From Holosporales bacterium (lineage in GTDB: Bacteria; Pseudomonadota; Alphaproteobacteria; UBA3830; JAIRMZ01), in contig JAISAP010000050.1 in NCBI GenBank assembly GCA_031266655.1, forward strand, positions 1 to 37,301: a DNA stretch of 37,301 nt, given 5' to 3'. Made by a program: the position numbers and the translations under genes. The notes under the pieces are model-generated. The model made no database searches, was not told where the DNA came from, and was given only the letters and a program-made list of their open reading frames with translations. Position 1 is the first letter of the stretch; every line of letters starts with the position of its first letter. Shown here one piece after another: positions 9,854 to 19,891 of this stretch.

Positions 9854-10438
9854 ATCCGTCCTGCACTATGAGTGAGAAGCCTAGTGTTGACCTTAGCTTC
9901 TTGCTCGTTGTAGCCATCTTTGGAGCAACACAGCGTCCTTTTTGCCACTGCGCGGTCTTCTCGATGCGAAGGAAGCGTTCTATGGAGTACCTACATGCCA
10001 TATCAGCCCTGCTCTCCAAGTAAAAAGTCAAATACTGTCATCGGACCCATCTGTTCCTTCATCGCGACCGACTCCAGAGCGGTATACCGCCTCCCTACAG
10101 GAAGCACGTGCTCGATGGGGCTCCTATGCGCCATCAGTCTTGCTCCCTGAATGAGGAGTCGCGCTGTCATCAGCCCTGTCTCTTCGTTCACTGCAGTCAT
10201 CTCCAGGGCAGCGTACTTCCCTTTCTGTCGGCGCACGACACCCCTTACATGGAAAGAAGGCCTTACTGAGCGTTTACATGCCATACGAGTCTCGCTCTTT
10301 AAAGAAAAGGTCAGACACCGGCACTGAACCCACCTTCCTGTCCGCCACGGCCGCCCTCAGAGCGGCGTACTGCTCTCTCCATCGGCACACGATCCCCTCT
10401 ACAGGAAGTAAATACTTAATGAAACTTTTACGCGCCAT
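9854..10438 (-). repeat. Tandem array of 4 diverged copies of the rplE|rpsN junction (rpsN-5'-like mini-ORFs)
   Basis: Starts at 10438 (MARKSFIKYLLPVEGIVCRWREQYAALRAAVADRKVGSV), 10284 (MACKRSVRPSFHVRGVVRRQKGKYAALEMTAVNEE), 10134 (MAHRSPIEHVLPVGRRYTALESVAMKEQ) and 10001 (MACRYSIERFLRIEKTAQWQKGRCVAPKMATTSKK), compared with Rps[36 protein letters not shown]. Spacing 154/150/133/148 bp. Confidence 0.9.
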
Positions 10439-10439
10439 A

Positions 10440-10985
10440 TCAGTCCTGCGCCATGAACGGAAAATTGAAGGCCTTGAGGAGAGCGCAACACGCTTGGTCC
10501 TCTTTGGCCGTCGTTACTACAGAGACATCCAAGCCGCGGATCACGTCGACGTTCTTGGAGCCCACTTCCGGAAAGACGATCTGCTCCTTGATTCCGAAGG
10601 AGTAGTTTCCCCTTCCGTCGAAGGAACGCGCAGACAAGCCGCGGAAATCTCGCACGCGCGGAAGAGCAATCGTCACCAGGCGATCGATAAACTCGTACAT
10701 CCGCGCTCCCCTCAGTGTCACCATCGCTCCGATGGACTGTCCTTCGCGTACTTTAAAGGCTGCAACGGACTTCCGGGCGCGTGTCGCCACCGCCTTTTGC
10801 CCAGCGATCCAAGTCAACTCGTCGACAGCCGCTTTCACATGCTTGCTGTCCGCTACCGCTTCCCCTACACCCATGTTCAGGACAATCTTGACCAACCGAG
10901 GAACGGAGAAATCGTTGCCGCAAGCTAGCTCCTTGCGCAATTCCGGCACGATAGTATTCACGTAATAATCTCGAAGTCGAGCCAT
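10440..10985 (-). CDS. rplE: 50S ribosomal protein L5
   Basis: [20 protein letters not shown]...[16 protein letters not shown]...FNFPFMAQD. Confidence 0.97.
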   Translation of the reverse strand: MARLRDYYVNTIVPELRKELACGNDFSVPRLVKIVLNMGVGEAVADSKHVKAAVDELTWIAGQKAVATRARKSVAAFKVREGQSIGAMVTLRGARMYEFIDRLVTIALPRVRDFRGLSARSFDGRGNYSFGIKEQIVFPEVGSKNVDVIRGLDVSVVTTAKEDQACCALLKAFNFPFMAQD

Positions 10986-11311
10986 CAGGACTTTCCTATC
11001 ACTTCGCCCGAGCGCTTTGCAACTCGGACTTTCTTGCCGTTTTCCACACGGATGCCCACACGCGTCGGACGGTCGGTCTTAGGATCGATGAGCATCACAT
11101 TCGACACGTGGATGGACCCCTCCTTGCGCACAATCCCACCAGCGTCTTTCTGCGAGGGCTTTGTATGGCGCGCCTGCATCATCAACCCTCCAACAAGAAC
11201 GCGACGCGCTTCCCGGAAAACACGGAGAATCTCTCCGCGGCGCCCCTTCTCCTTGCCCGCGATAACCTGCACTCGGTCGCCCTTCTTGACGCGCCACCGC
11301 TCCGCCATCAT
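10985..11311 (-). CDS. rplX: 50S ribosomal protein L24
   Basis: [38 protein letters not shown] (KOW motif). Confidence 0.96.
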   Translation of the reverse strand: MMAERWRVKKGDRVQVIAGKEKGRRGEILRVFREARRVLVGGLMMQARHTKPSQKDAGGIVRKEGSIHVSNVMLIDPKTDRPTRVGIRVENGKKVRVAKRSGEVIGKS

Positions 11312-11562
11312 CGTCTCTCCTCAGAAGAAGCTTTTGCCACCCTCTTCACGCAGTCCCACTCCCTCACTCAACAACAAAAGACCGGATCGGCACTCCCCCA
11401 AGCTCCGCTTGGACTCAACCGACGGCTTCAAACAAAAACAGGAGCACTCCGGCTCCAAACCCTTCCTTCCCACGCGAACAGCGCGCATTATATGGGCGGA
11501 AGTCCCTCTATGCAACAAGGCTCAGGAGAGGGCCCCTCCCCTCCTCCCAAAAAGGCCCAACA

Positions 11563-11724
11563 TTACGCTTGCGAGGGCTTTGCCATATAATACACATCGG
11601 GAGGAGCGCTTTCTTCTTCCTCTTCCAGGAGAATCCCTCGGAACACCCTCTCGGATCCGCCGACAACGTACTCTCCGCAAGACACTGCAGGAGAGAAAAG
11701 TGCTCCCTCTTTCCAATTTTCCAT
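11563..11724 (-). repeat. Possible degenerate rplX-5'-like mini-ORF starting at the rplN stop
   Basis: ATG at 11724 overlaps the rpl[60 protein letters not shown] shares the nucleotide stretch AAAGCCCTCGCA with rplX at a comparable position, but overall similarity is weak. Confidence 0.35.
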
Positions 11725-12092
11725 CACAAAACCTCCGGTGCAAGAGAAATAATTTTTGTCATTTTGACCTGTCGAAGCTCGCGCGTGACAGGCCCGAAAA
11801 TGCGTGTTCCAATGGGCTCATTTTGCTTGTTGATAATCACAGCGGCATTGGAGTCAAAACGGATGATGCTCCCATCTGAGCGGCGAACCGGCGCTCGCGT
11901 GCGCACAACGACCGCGCGCACGACCTCTCCTTTTTTCACCTTCCCTCTCGGGATGGCTTCTTTGACAGAGGCCACGATGACATCTCCCACGCCAGCATAT
12001 CGACGGCGGCTGCCCCCCAGAACTTCAATGCACATGATCTCTCGCGCACCGGAGTTGTCAGCAACGCCCAGTCGCGTCTGTGATTGAATCAC
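11724..12092 (-). CDS. rplN: 50S ribosomal protein L14
   Basis: [46 protein letters not shown]. Confidence 0.98.
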   Translation of the reverse strand: MIQSQTRLGVADNSGAREIMCIEVLGGSRRRYAGVGDVIVASVKEAIPRGKVKKGEVVRAVVVRTRAPVRRSDGSIIRFDSNAAVIINKQNEPIGTRIFGPVTRELRQVKMTKIISLAPEVL

Positions 12093-12340
12093 GAGGCACC
12101 CCCTGCGGCGGTCTCGTACAACACTTCCCAGTGCTTGAGTTTAGACACTGGCGGGCATTCCCGGATCGTCACCACCTGGCCTACCTGGCAAGAGTTAAGG
12201 GCATCATGTGCGTGATAGGTCGCGCGTTTTCTGACGTATTTCCGATATTTCGGATGCACCACTTGGCGGACGACCACAACAGTGACCGTCTTGTCGTTTT
12301 TGTTATTCTTGACGGTTCCCGTGAGGATGCGCCTAGGCAT
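12089..12340 (-). CDS. rpsQ: 30S ribosomal protein S17
   Basis: [46 protein letters not shown]. Confidence 0.97.
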   Translation of the reverse strand: MPRRILTGTVKNNKNDKTVTVVVVRQVVHPKYRKYVRKRATYHAHDALNSCQVGQVVTIRECPPVSKLKHWEVLYETAAGGAS

Positions 12341-12527
12341 GTTCCGCCTTTTTCTTGTTAGTTTCTGTTAAACAACGCGCAACGGATTTCCGCAACACCC
12401 GAAAACGGGAGCCACTAACCGCATCTCCCATCGCGCGACGGAAGCGCAGTTTCAAAAGCTCCTTCCGCGCGGCTTCCAAAGAGCCTGCTGACGTCCCCAC
12501 GGTCTCTTTCTGTTTCTGTTTTTTCAT
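12333..12527 (-). CDS. rpmC: 50S ribosomal protein L29
   Basis: Position between rplP and rpsQ; EAARKELLKLRFRRAMGDAVSGSRFRVLRKSVARCLTETN. Confidence 0.92.
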   Translation of the reverse strand: MKKQKQKETVGTSAGSLEAARKELLKLRFRRAMGDAVSGSRFRVLRKSVARCLTETNKKKAEHA

Positions 12528-12532
12528 AATCC

Positions 12533-12943
12533 CTACAGTAGCCTTGTGACAAACTTAGTGGCAATCGGTAATTTCGCTGCTGCAAGAGCAAATGCCTCGC
12601 GCGCCGTTTCCTGCGCAACACCGTCCATTTCAAAAATCACCAACCCGGGACGCACCCGGCACACCCAAAACTCCGGAGCTCCTTTGCCGCCTCCCATGCG
12701 GACCTCCGCGGGCTTCCGAGAGACAGAGACATCGGGGAATATGCGCACCCACACCTTGCCCACACGCTTGATGTGGCGGGTCATCGCACGCCGTGCCGCC
12801 TCGATTTGCGCGGCAGTCACGCGCGCTGGCTCCAACGCTTTGAGGCCAAAGGACCCAAAGCTCACCGTCGTTCCGCGCTTGGCGATACCGTGGACCCGTC
12901 CTTTGAATTGTTTGCGATGCGCGACTTTTTTCGGTGAGAGCAT
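12533..12943 (-). CDS. rplP: 50S ribosomal protein L16
   Basis: [39 protein letters not shown]...[19 protein letters not shown]. Confidence 0.98.
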   Translation of the reverse strand: MLSPKKVAHRKQFKGRVHGIAKRGTTVSFGSFGLKALEPARVTAAQIEAARRAMTRHIKRVGKVWVRIFPDVSVSRKPAEVRMGGGKGAPEFWVCRVRPGLVIFEMDGVAQETAREAFALAAAKLPIATKFVTRLL

Positions 12944-12948
12944 GGATC

Positions 12949-13623
12949 CTATCCTCCCGCATTGCCCCCTGCCCTTTTAGGCAGGAAAATTGGCTCTGTG
13001 TCGTACAGCTCTCCTCGGAATATCCAAACTTTGACTCCGATGGTGCCATAAGTCGTCTTGGCAACGCTGATCCCATAGTCCACATCCGCGCGCAACGTGT
13101 GCAGCGGCACACGACCATCTCGGTACCACTCCATACGCGCTATTTCTGCACCTCCGAGGCGTCCGGAGCAATTGACGCGAATCCCCTGCGCTCCCAGGCG
13201 CAAAGAGGACTGCATCGCGCGTTTCACGGCACGGCGAAAGCCCACGCGCCTTTCTACTTGATGCGCGATATTCTCCGCCACCAGCGCGGCATCGAGCTCC
13301 GGCTTGCGCACTTCGACAATATTGAGGCTCACATCCGAACGTGCTATCCGCGTCAGCTGTTCGCGTAATTTCTCAATCTCCACCCCTTTTTTGCCAATCA
13401 CGACTCCCGGTCTCGCCGTATGAATGGAAACGCTGGTTTTTTGGGACGTTCGCTCGACCACGATGCGGGAGACGCCCGCCTGCTCGAGGCGTTTCCGGAG
13501 GAAGCTGCGAATCACGCAATCCTGGCGTAGGAGCTCCGCGTAGTTGCTGGCGGAGAACCAACTGGAGTCCCACGCGCGGACAATTCCGAGACGCAAAGAA
13601 ATAGGATTGGCTTTCTGCCCCAT
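12949..13623 (-). CDS. rpsC: 30S ribosomal protein S3
   Basis: [23 protein letters not shown]...[18 protein letters not shown] (KH domain). Confidence 0.98.
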   Translation of the reverse strand: MGQKANPISLRLGIVRAWDSSWFSASNYAELLRQDCVIRSFLRKRLEQAGVSRIVVERTSQKTSVSIHTARPGVVIGKKGVEIEKLREQLTRIARSDVSLNIVEVRKPELDAALVAENIAHQVERRVGFRRAVKRAMQSSLRLGAQGIRVNCSGRLGGAEIARMEWYRDGRVPLHTLRADVDYGISVAKTTYGTIGVKVWIFRGELYDTEPIFLPKRAGGNAGG

Positions 13624-13994
13624 CAGTTTTCTACCTCACACACCACCACTGTCAGGTGACTATACTCTTTTCGCAGAGGCGTTCCACGCCCCTTGGCTCT
13701 GGGGAGGAACCGGCGCATCGTAAACGCTTTTCCAACGTAGGCTTCTCGCACGCGCAGAAGATCGATGTCTAGTCCATAATTATTTTCCGCATTTGCAATA
13801 GCAGACTGCAGCACTTTTTTGACATCCAGAGCTGCCGTCTTCTTGCAGAAGAGCAATGCATGTAAGGCTCTCTCCACAGGCAATCCGCGAATGCCCCTCG
13901 CAACGACTCCCAGCTTGCGCGAGGTTGAGGCGACGACGCGTGCGCGCGCGTAAACATCACGCGATCGTGGATTCAGATGTAATCGCTTCGCCAC
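13623..13994 (-). CDS. rplV: 50S ribosomal protein L22
   Basis: [52 protein letters not shown]. Confidence 0.97.
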   Translation of the reverse strand: MAKRLHLNPRSRDVYARARVVASTSRKLGVVARGIRGLPVERALHALLFCKKTAALDVKKVLQSAIANAENNYGLDIDLLRVREAYVGKAFTMRRFLPRAKGRGTPLRKEYSHLTVVVCEVEN

Positions 13995-13998
13995 TCCC

Positions 13999-14277
13999 CT
14001 ACCCTTTCTTCATTTTGCGATCTCCCGCGTGCCCATGGAAGGTCCGCGTGGGAGAAAACTCGCCGAGTTTGTGACCAATCATCTCTTCTGACACAAACAC
14101 AGGAATAAATTTATGACCATTGTGCACGGAGAACGTCAACCCCACGAAATCCGGGATAACCGTTGAGCGCCGCGACCAAGTCTTGATAGGCTCACGGCGT
14201 CCTGCCGCCTGCGCAACCTGCGCTTTCTTGATCAAATATCCGTCCACAAAGGGACCTTTCCAGACAGAACGCGCCAC
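13999..14277 (-). CDS. rpsS: 30S ribosomal protein S19
   Basis: [18 protein letters not shown]...[52 protein letters not shown]. Confidence 0.98.
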   Translation of the reverse strand: MARSVWKGPFVDGYLIKKAQVAQAAGRREPIKTWSRRSTVIPDFVGLTFSVHNGHKFIPVFVSEEMIGHKLGEFSPTRTFHGHAGDRKMKKG

Positions 14278-14278
14278 G

Positions 14279-15112
14279 CTATTTCCCTCGCTTTCTGCGG
14301 GCGATCACAAACCGATCCGACGGCTTGGATTTTCTCCGCGTTTTGTACCCTTTCGTGGGAACTCCCCACGGCGTTACGGGATGCCGCCCGCTCTTCGTCT
14401 TCCCTTCTCCTCCTCCATGAGGATGGTCCACCGGATTCATCGCGGATCCTCTCACGGAGGGCCGGACGCCTTTCCACCGGTTTCTCCCGGCTTTTCCGAG
14501 TCGAATATTTTTTTGGTCTGGATTGGAAACGGCGCCAATCGTCGCCCAGCAAGCTCCGGGAACGATACGCACCTCTCCAGAAGAAAGCCGCACGATAATC
14601 CCATTAACATCGCGGCCCACAATCTGGGCGGAGGTTCCTGCCGAGCGCGCAATTTGCCCTCCTTTTAGGGGCTTGACCTCGATGTTGTGGATGACCGTTC
14701 CCACAGGAATGCGCATTAAAGGAAGGCAATTGCCCACCTTGATATCCGCGCTTTCCGAAGATTCCACCTTATCCCCCACGTTCAAACGCTGGGGAGCGAG
14801 AATGTAAGAGAGCCCCCCGCTTTCATAACGGATAAGCGCAATAAAAGCAGTCCGGTTGGGGTCGTATTCGATACGCTCGACAACGGCGATCCCTTGGTGC
14901 CGCGCCCGCGCGAAATCGATCAGTCGGTACAGCTTCTTGCTGCCCCCTCCCCGGTGTCGCTGCGTAATGCGACCGTGCACATTCCGCCCGCCGCTTGATT
15001 TTTTGCCGCGTGTCAGCGTTTTTACGGGGCGCCCCTTCCACAGCGCCGATCGATCGACCAGCACCACTCCGCGCATCGAGGAAGTAACGGGCTTCAGAGA
15101 CTTGAGGGCCAC
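14279..15112 (-). CDS. rplB: 50S ribosomal protein L2
   Basis: [26 protein letters not shown]...[30 protein letters not shown]. Confidence 0.98.
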   Translation of the reverse strand: MALKSLKPVTSSMRGVVLVDRSALWKGRPVKTLTRGKKSSGGRNVHGRITQRHRGGGSKKLYRLIDFARARHQGIAVVERIEYDPNRTAFIALIRYESGGLSYILAPQRLNVGDKVESSESADIKVGNCLPLMRIPVGTVIHNIEVKPLKGGQIARSAGTSAQIVGRDVNGIIVRLSSGEVRIVPGACWATIGAVSNPDQKNIRLGKAGRNRWKGVRPSVRGSAMNPVDHPHGGGEGKTKSGRHPVTPWGVPTKGYKTRRKSKPSDRFVIARRKRGK

Positions 15113-15114
15113 CG

Positions 15115-15390
15115 CTAAAATCCTCCCTCTAAGTTGATGGTTCCTTCTTTGAGGCGGATATAGGCTCTTCGGGAGGCGCTTGTGTGCCCAGCCCTGCGTT
15201 TAAAGAATCTCTTTTTTCCGACGCGCGTCAAGATGTTGACCTTGTCTACCTTGACCGAAAACAAGTCCTCCACAGACTTCTTGACTTGCCCTTTTGTCGC
15301 ACCGGGCGCAACGCGGAAGACGTACACCCCTTTCTCCAGGACCTGGCTGGACTTCTCTGTCATGATGGGAGCGACAAGACAATTTAGCAT
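15115..15390 (-). CDS. rplW: 50S ribosomal protein L23
   Basis: [63 protein letters not shown]. Confidence 0.96.
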   Translation of the reverse strand: MLNCLVAPIMTEKSSQVLEKGVYVFRVAPGATKGQVKKSVEDLFSVKVDKVNILTRVGKKRFFKRRAGHTSASRRAYIRLKEGTINLEGGF

Positions 15391-17075
15391 AGGGAACCTC
15401 CCAAGAGGGGTTGTGTGAGGCCTTCTACTGTCCGTCCGGCTAGAAGCATTCCTTCAGTAGCAAGCGACAATTCAACCGGAGATGTTTGCTTGCCTTTTAG
15501 GGGACCTCCCAAGAGGTGTCGCGCGAGGCCTTTTGCTGCCCACCCGGTTGAGGACATCCCTTCGACCGAAAGAATCAACTCGATTGGAAGAGTCGGTTTG
15601 GCGAGAGATGTCCGTTCACCTTTTGAAGAAGCCCCACGCCGGACAGGCGCATCTCTCGCTGTCATCGGCGCTTCCGGTGCACCGGGAACAGGACAAACGG
15701 TACAGACACCCTCTTCTGATACTCGATCAAACCTACCCGTCATAACGGGAGTAACGACGTAACTCAGCACAGAGCACCTCCTCGGAGGTACAACACGAGG
15801 TCCTTTCGCTGTCCGCCCAGTTGGCAAAGTCCTCTCGGTCGGGGGTACGCGCTCAACCGAACAAGTTCGCCCAGCCGGAGGTGTCCACATCACCAGAAAA
15901 GCTCTTCCTATCGGGGGTATCCACGCAACTACAGGCACAATCCTTTGACAGGAAGACGCGCCTTCTACTGCCATCCAGCGCGAAATTTTATGTACTTCTG
16001 ACGTAATGGAACAGCAGCCCATCATGGAGCACCTCCCAGAAGAGGCTGCGTGTGGTACCGTTTCGCCCAGTCGATCTGAAATACCCACTTTATCGAAAGA
16101 GTGGATCCTGCTGTACGGAAAGCTCCCTGTTGGAGAGGCAAACTCTCCGCTCTTGCTCGCATTTTCGCCACACCGAATGGAGTACTGGGGATGCACATGT
16201 CGTCTCCCAGGGTCCCATGGGACTTTTTCCATCCTTGCAGAAGCAGTCATACTGTTCAACATGGAACACCTTCCTGGAGGCCTTGAGTGAAGTGCTCCTC
16301 TGCCCAATTGGTCGAAGAAACTCGCTCGGTCAGAGGTCTCTGCCAAACCGGAAAAGTCCACCTGGCAGAAAGCACCTGCTCCATCAGAGAAGCCCGCTCT
16401 GTCAGAGGCCCCCCTTTAGCCGAGGATGCGTTTCCTCGCCAGATAGACGCATCTCCTGTTGCTACCCAGCTCTGAATTTTACGTGTCATTGACACAACGG
16501 AGTGGAAATTCGTCACAAGACACCTCCCGGAAGGTGCTGCACAAGGCATTTTCTTCCCCAATCAATTTGAGGCGCCCATTCGATCGAAGGAGGCAGCGCG
16601 ATTGGAAGAACCGGTTTGGCCGGAGGTGTCTGCTCATCCAGAGGAGCCCATTCGGTTGTGCAAGCAATTCCGCACCAAGCGGACACATCCCACGCTGTTG
16701 CCAAATGCAAAATCTCACAGGCCTGTGGAGCAACGGAGCAGCTCATCATAGTGCGCCTCTTTGAAGGCGCATCGTGAGCCCCTCTGCCGCCCAGTTGATT
16801 AGGCCGCCCATTTGGGGTGAGACATCCGCCCAGTCGGAGGACCCCTCTCCACCGAGAGCATCCTCCTGATCGGAGAAAGCCGCTCCGCTAGAGGTTTCCA
16901 CCCAGTCGGAGAGATCCAGCCAACCGAAGGCACCCCTCTCGCCGGAGCAGTGCCCCCGGTGAGAGACGTCCCCTCGGTCGCCAGAAAAGCCTTGCGCCGG
17001 GAAAACACACCTATCGCCGTCCAGTAATATAAAATCTTTTTGCGTAACTGGCATAACGGAGTGGCCACTCATCAT
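15391..17075 (-). repeat. Tandem array of 6 diverged copies of the rplD|rplW junction forming SD-led mini-ORFs, with internal minisatellite-like repeats
   Basis: Unit starts at 17075, 16749, 16516 (GTG), 16262, 16025 and 15770 (GTG). Each follows a GAGG/GGAGGT-type SD. Heads resemble RplW (15770: VLSYVVTPVMTGRFDRVSEEGVCTVCPVPGA vs [31 protein letters not shown]). Tails resemble the RplD C-terminus (INWAAEGLTMRLQRGAL* vs TRRAAEGLTKRLQRGAL*). Confidence 0.9.
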
Positions 17076-17707
17076 AACGCACCTCGTTGGAGACGCTTCG
17101 TGAGCCCCTCTGCTGCGCGTCTGGTCAGGATGAGCTTTTTGTGTCGCAGTCCGTCGTACACATTGAGACCTTCGGGAGGAAGAACATCCATGCCAGGAAG
17201 GTTGTGGACGGCACGCGGGAAAAGAGCGTCTGAGTCAAAGGCATCCACAAAAAGAGAGGATTTCCACCCGCGTTTTTCTAAAAGGGCGCGCAACGCACCT
17301 GTTTTGCCGGAAGGAATGGAAAAATCCTCCACAATCCACAAATTTTCTTCTTTCAGTTTCAAGGAAAGCAGCATTTTAAGGGCAAGAAACCGGACTTTTT
17401 TGTTGAGCTTAAAGGCATGAGAGCGAGGAGTGGGGCCAAACACGACTCCGCCTCCACGAAACTGGGAGACGTCCCGAGAACCATGCCGCGCCCGGCCCGT
17501 TCCTTTCTGTTTGTACATCTTTTTTGTCGTCCCGTGCACCTCCCCCCTCCCGCGCGTCGCATGTGTTCCCGCCTGACGGCACGCTAGCTGCCAACGGACT
17601 ACCTCGGAGAGACAAAGGCGGCGAAGAGGAACCTCAAACACCGAACTCTCAAGATCGATCGTCCCGCGCGCTTTTCCTTCAAAAGTTGTCACTGGTGCCT
17701 GAATCAT
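17072..17707 (-). CDS. rplD: 50S ribosomal protein L4
   Basis: GTHATRGRGEVHGTTKKMYKQKGTGRARHGSRDVSQFRGGGVVFGPTPRSH. Confidence 0.97.
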   Translation of the reverse strand: MIQAPVTTFEGKARGTIDLESSVFEVPLRRLCLSEVVRWQLACRQAGTHATRGRGEVHGTTKKMYKQKGTGRARHGSRDVSQFRGGGVVFGPTPRSHAFKLNKKVRFLALKMLLSLKLKEENLWIVEDFSIPSGKTGALRALLEKRGWKSSLFVDAFDSDALFPRAVHNLPGMDVLPPEGLNVYDGLRHKKLILTRRAAEGLTKRLQRGAL

Positions 17708-18357
17708 GGGGTCTTCCTCGGCTTTTTCACCGCTTCACGAACGAGAAGGGAGCCACCATCTGCCCCGGGGACTCCTCCCAAGACGACAAGCAACGCATTC
17801 TCAGCATCCGCCTCAAATACCTTCAGGTTTTGAAGTGTTACCTGGACATCGCCCAAATGTCCGGCCATCTTTTTCCCCTTGAAGACCCGTCCTGGATCCT
17901 GGCGATTGCCTGTGGAGCCGTGGCTGCGGTGAGAAATGGACACCCCATGGGTAGCACGCAAACCACCGAAGTTGTGGCGTTTCATTCCGCCGGCAAACCC
18001 TTTCCCGATGCTGCGTCCCGTCACATCGACGTACTGACCTGCAGAGAAGGACTCTACGCCGACGACAGTGCCCACAGCGGGAAGCTCCTCCTCTGCGGCA
18101 GCGCGACACTCTCGCACAGAGCGAAAAGCCTCTGCTCCTAGTGCTTTGAAAAAACCTGCGCGCGGGCGATTCAATTTCTTCGTATCCACCTTGGAAATCC
18201 CGAGGACAGCCGCGCAATACCCGTGCTTCTCGCGCGTTTTGTGCGCAATCACCACGTTTTCTTCCGCCTTCAGAAGGGTGACAGGGTAGCAAGTTCCATC
18301 GTCGGCAAGAACACGCGTCATTCCTATTTTTCTAACCGACAAACCGAGTTGCATCAT
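17704..18357 (-). CDS. rplC: 50S ribosomal protein L3
   Basis: [26 protein letters not shown]...[56 protein letters not shown]. Confidence 0.98.
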   Translation of the reverse strand: MMQLGLSVRKIGMTRVLADDGTCYPVTLLKAEENVVIAHKTREKHGYCAAVLGISKVDTKKLNRPRAGFFKALGAEAFRSVRECRAAAEEELPAVGTVVGVESFSAGQYVDVTGRSIGKGFAGGMKRHNFGGLRATHGVSISHRSHGSTGNRQDPGRVFKGKKMAGHLGDVQVTLQNLKVFEADAENALLVVLGGVPGADGGSLLVREAVKKPRKTP

Positions 18358-18671
18358 TGCTCCAAAAGTTTGATCTCTACATCCACGCCCGTCGCGAGAT
18401 CGAGTTTCATCAACGCATCGACCGTTTGGGGAGAACAGTCCAAGATGTCCACCAAGCGCTTTCTCGTCCGCATTTCAAACTGTTCGCGCGACTTCTTATC
18501 TTTGTGCGGAGACCGCAAGACCGTATAACGATGAATCCGCATCGGCATCGGAACAGGCCCTCGCACCCGCGCCCCCGTCCGACGCGCGGTCGAGACAATC
18601 TCGTGCGTCGAATAGTCCAGGATGCGGTGGTCATACGCCCGCAAGCAAATCCGGATACACTGGTTATTCAT
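18354..18671 (-). CDS. rpsJ: 30S ribosomal protein S10
   Basis: [76 protein letters not shown]; start placed at 18671. Confidence 0.97.
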   Translation of the reverse strand: MNNQCIRICLRAYDHRILDYSTHEIVSTARRTGARVRGPVPMPMRIHRYTVLRSPHKDKKSREQFEMRTRKRLVDILDCSPQTVDALMKLDLATGVDVEIKLLEQ

Positions 18672-18684
18672 CAAGGACACAACC

Positions 18685-19875
18685 TCACGCAATAATCTTG
18701 GTTACAACACCGGCTCCCACCGTTCGCCCACCCTCTCGGATGGCAAAACGTAGCCCCTCGTCCATGGCAATCGGAGAAATCAGCTCTACCTCCATGGCAA
18801 TATTGTCGCCCGGCATCACCATCTCCGTCCCGCTGGGAAGCTTCACATTGCCCGTGACGTCCGTCGTTCGGAAATAAAATTGCGGACGATAGCCATCGAA
18901 GAATGCCGTATGACGGCCCCCTTCTTCTTTCGTCAGAATGTACGCTTTTCCCTCAAATTTCGTGTGCGGCGTAATCGTGCCAGGAGCCGCCAGCACCTGA
19001 CCGCGCTCGACTTCTTCCCGCTTTGTCCCGCGCAACAGGCAGCCTACGTTGTCCCCCGCTTCCCCTTGATCGAGCAGCTTCCGGAACATTTCCACGCCCG
19101 TCACCACGGTCTTTTGCGTAGCGCGAATCCCAACGATTTCCACCTCGCCCCCAACCTTGATGATTCCTTGGTCCACACGACCCGTCACCACGGTTCCTCT
19201 ACCGGAGATAGAAAACACATCCTCAATAGACATCAAGAACGACTTGTCTTTCGGACGCTCTGGCTGCGGAATATAGGCGTCAATCTGATCCATCAAGGCC
19301 AGAACTTGCTTTTTTCCACGCTCCTCATCCTTTCCTTCAAGAGCGCAAAGCGCACTGCCTCTGATGATGGGGATATCGTCTCCAGGAAATTCATATTTGG
19401 TAAGGAGCTCACGTACTTCCATTTCAACGAGGTCGAGAATCTCCGCGTCGTCCACCATGTCCACTTTGTTGATGAAAACGACGATGGCGGGGACCCCCAC
19501 CTGACGCGCAAGAAGGATATGCTCCCGCGTTTGCGGCATCACGCCATCGGTTGCGGACACCACCAGGACCGCTCCGTCCATTTGCGCCGCGCCCGTGATC
19601 ATGTTTTTTACATAATCCGCGTGCCCGGGGCAATCAACGTGCGCGTAATGGCGCTTGTCTGTTTCATATTCCACATGGGTCGTGGAAATGGTGATCCCGC
19701 GTGCCCGCTCTTCGGGGGCGTTATCGATCTGAGCGTAGTCGGTAAATTCCGCACCGCCTTTCTCCGACAGAACCTTCGTGATCGCTGCCGTCAGCGTCGT
19801 TTTTCCGTGATCGACGTGCCCGATCGTCCCAATGTTACAATGCGGCTTCGACCGCTCATATTTTGCTTTTGCCAT
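18685..19875 (-). CDS. tuf: Elongation factor Tu
   Basis: [36 protein letters not shown]...[39 protein letters not shown]; start placed at 19875. Confidence 0.99.
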   Translation of the reverse strand: MAKAKYERSKPHCNIGTIGHVDHGKTTLTAAITKVLSEKGGAEFTDYAQIDNAPEERARGITISTTHVEYETDKRHYAHVDCPGHADYVKNMITGAAQMDGAVLVVSATDGVMPQTREHILLARQVGVPAIVVFINKVDMVDDAEILDLVEMEVRELLTKYEFPGDDIPIIRGSALCALEGKDEERGKKQVLALMDQIDAYIPQPERPKDKSFLMSIEDVFSISGRGTVVTGRVDQGIIKVGGEVEIVGIRATQKTVVTGVEMFRKLLDQGEAGDNVGCLLRGTKREEVERGQVLAAPGTITPHTKFEGKAYILTKEEGGRHTAFFDGYRPQFYFRTTDVTGNVKLPSGTEMVMPGDNIAMEVELISPIAMDEGLRFAIREGGRTVGAGVVTKIIA

Positions 19876-19891
19876 GTTCCCTTTCCCCTCT

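Noticed and set aside
11321-11518. 65 aa minus-strand ORF immediately upstream of rplX as a clear L24 head copy
   Set aside because: The translation ([24 protein letters not shown]...) does not align convincingly with the L24 N-terminus; only the ORF at 11724 was kept, as a weak candidate.
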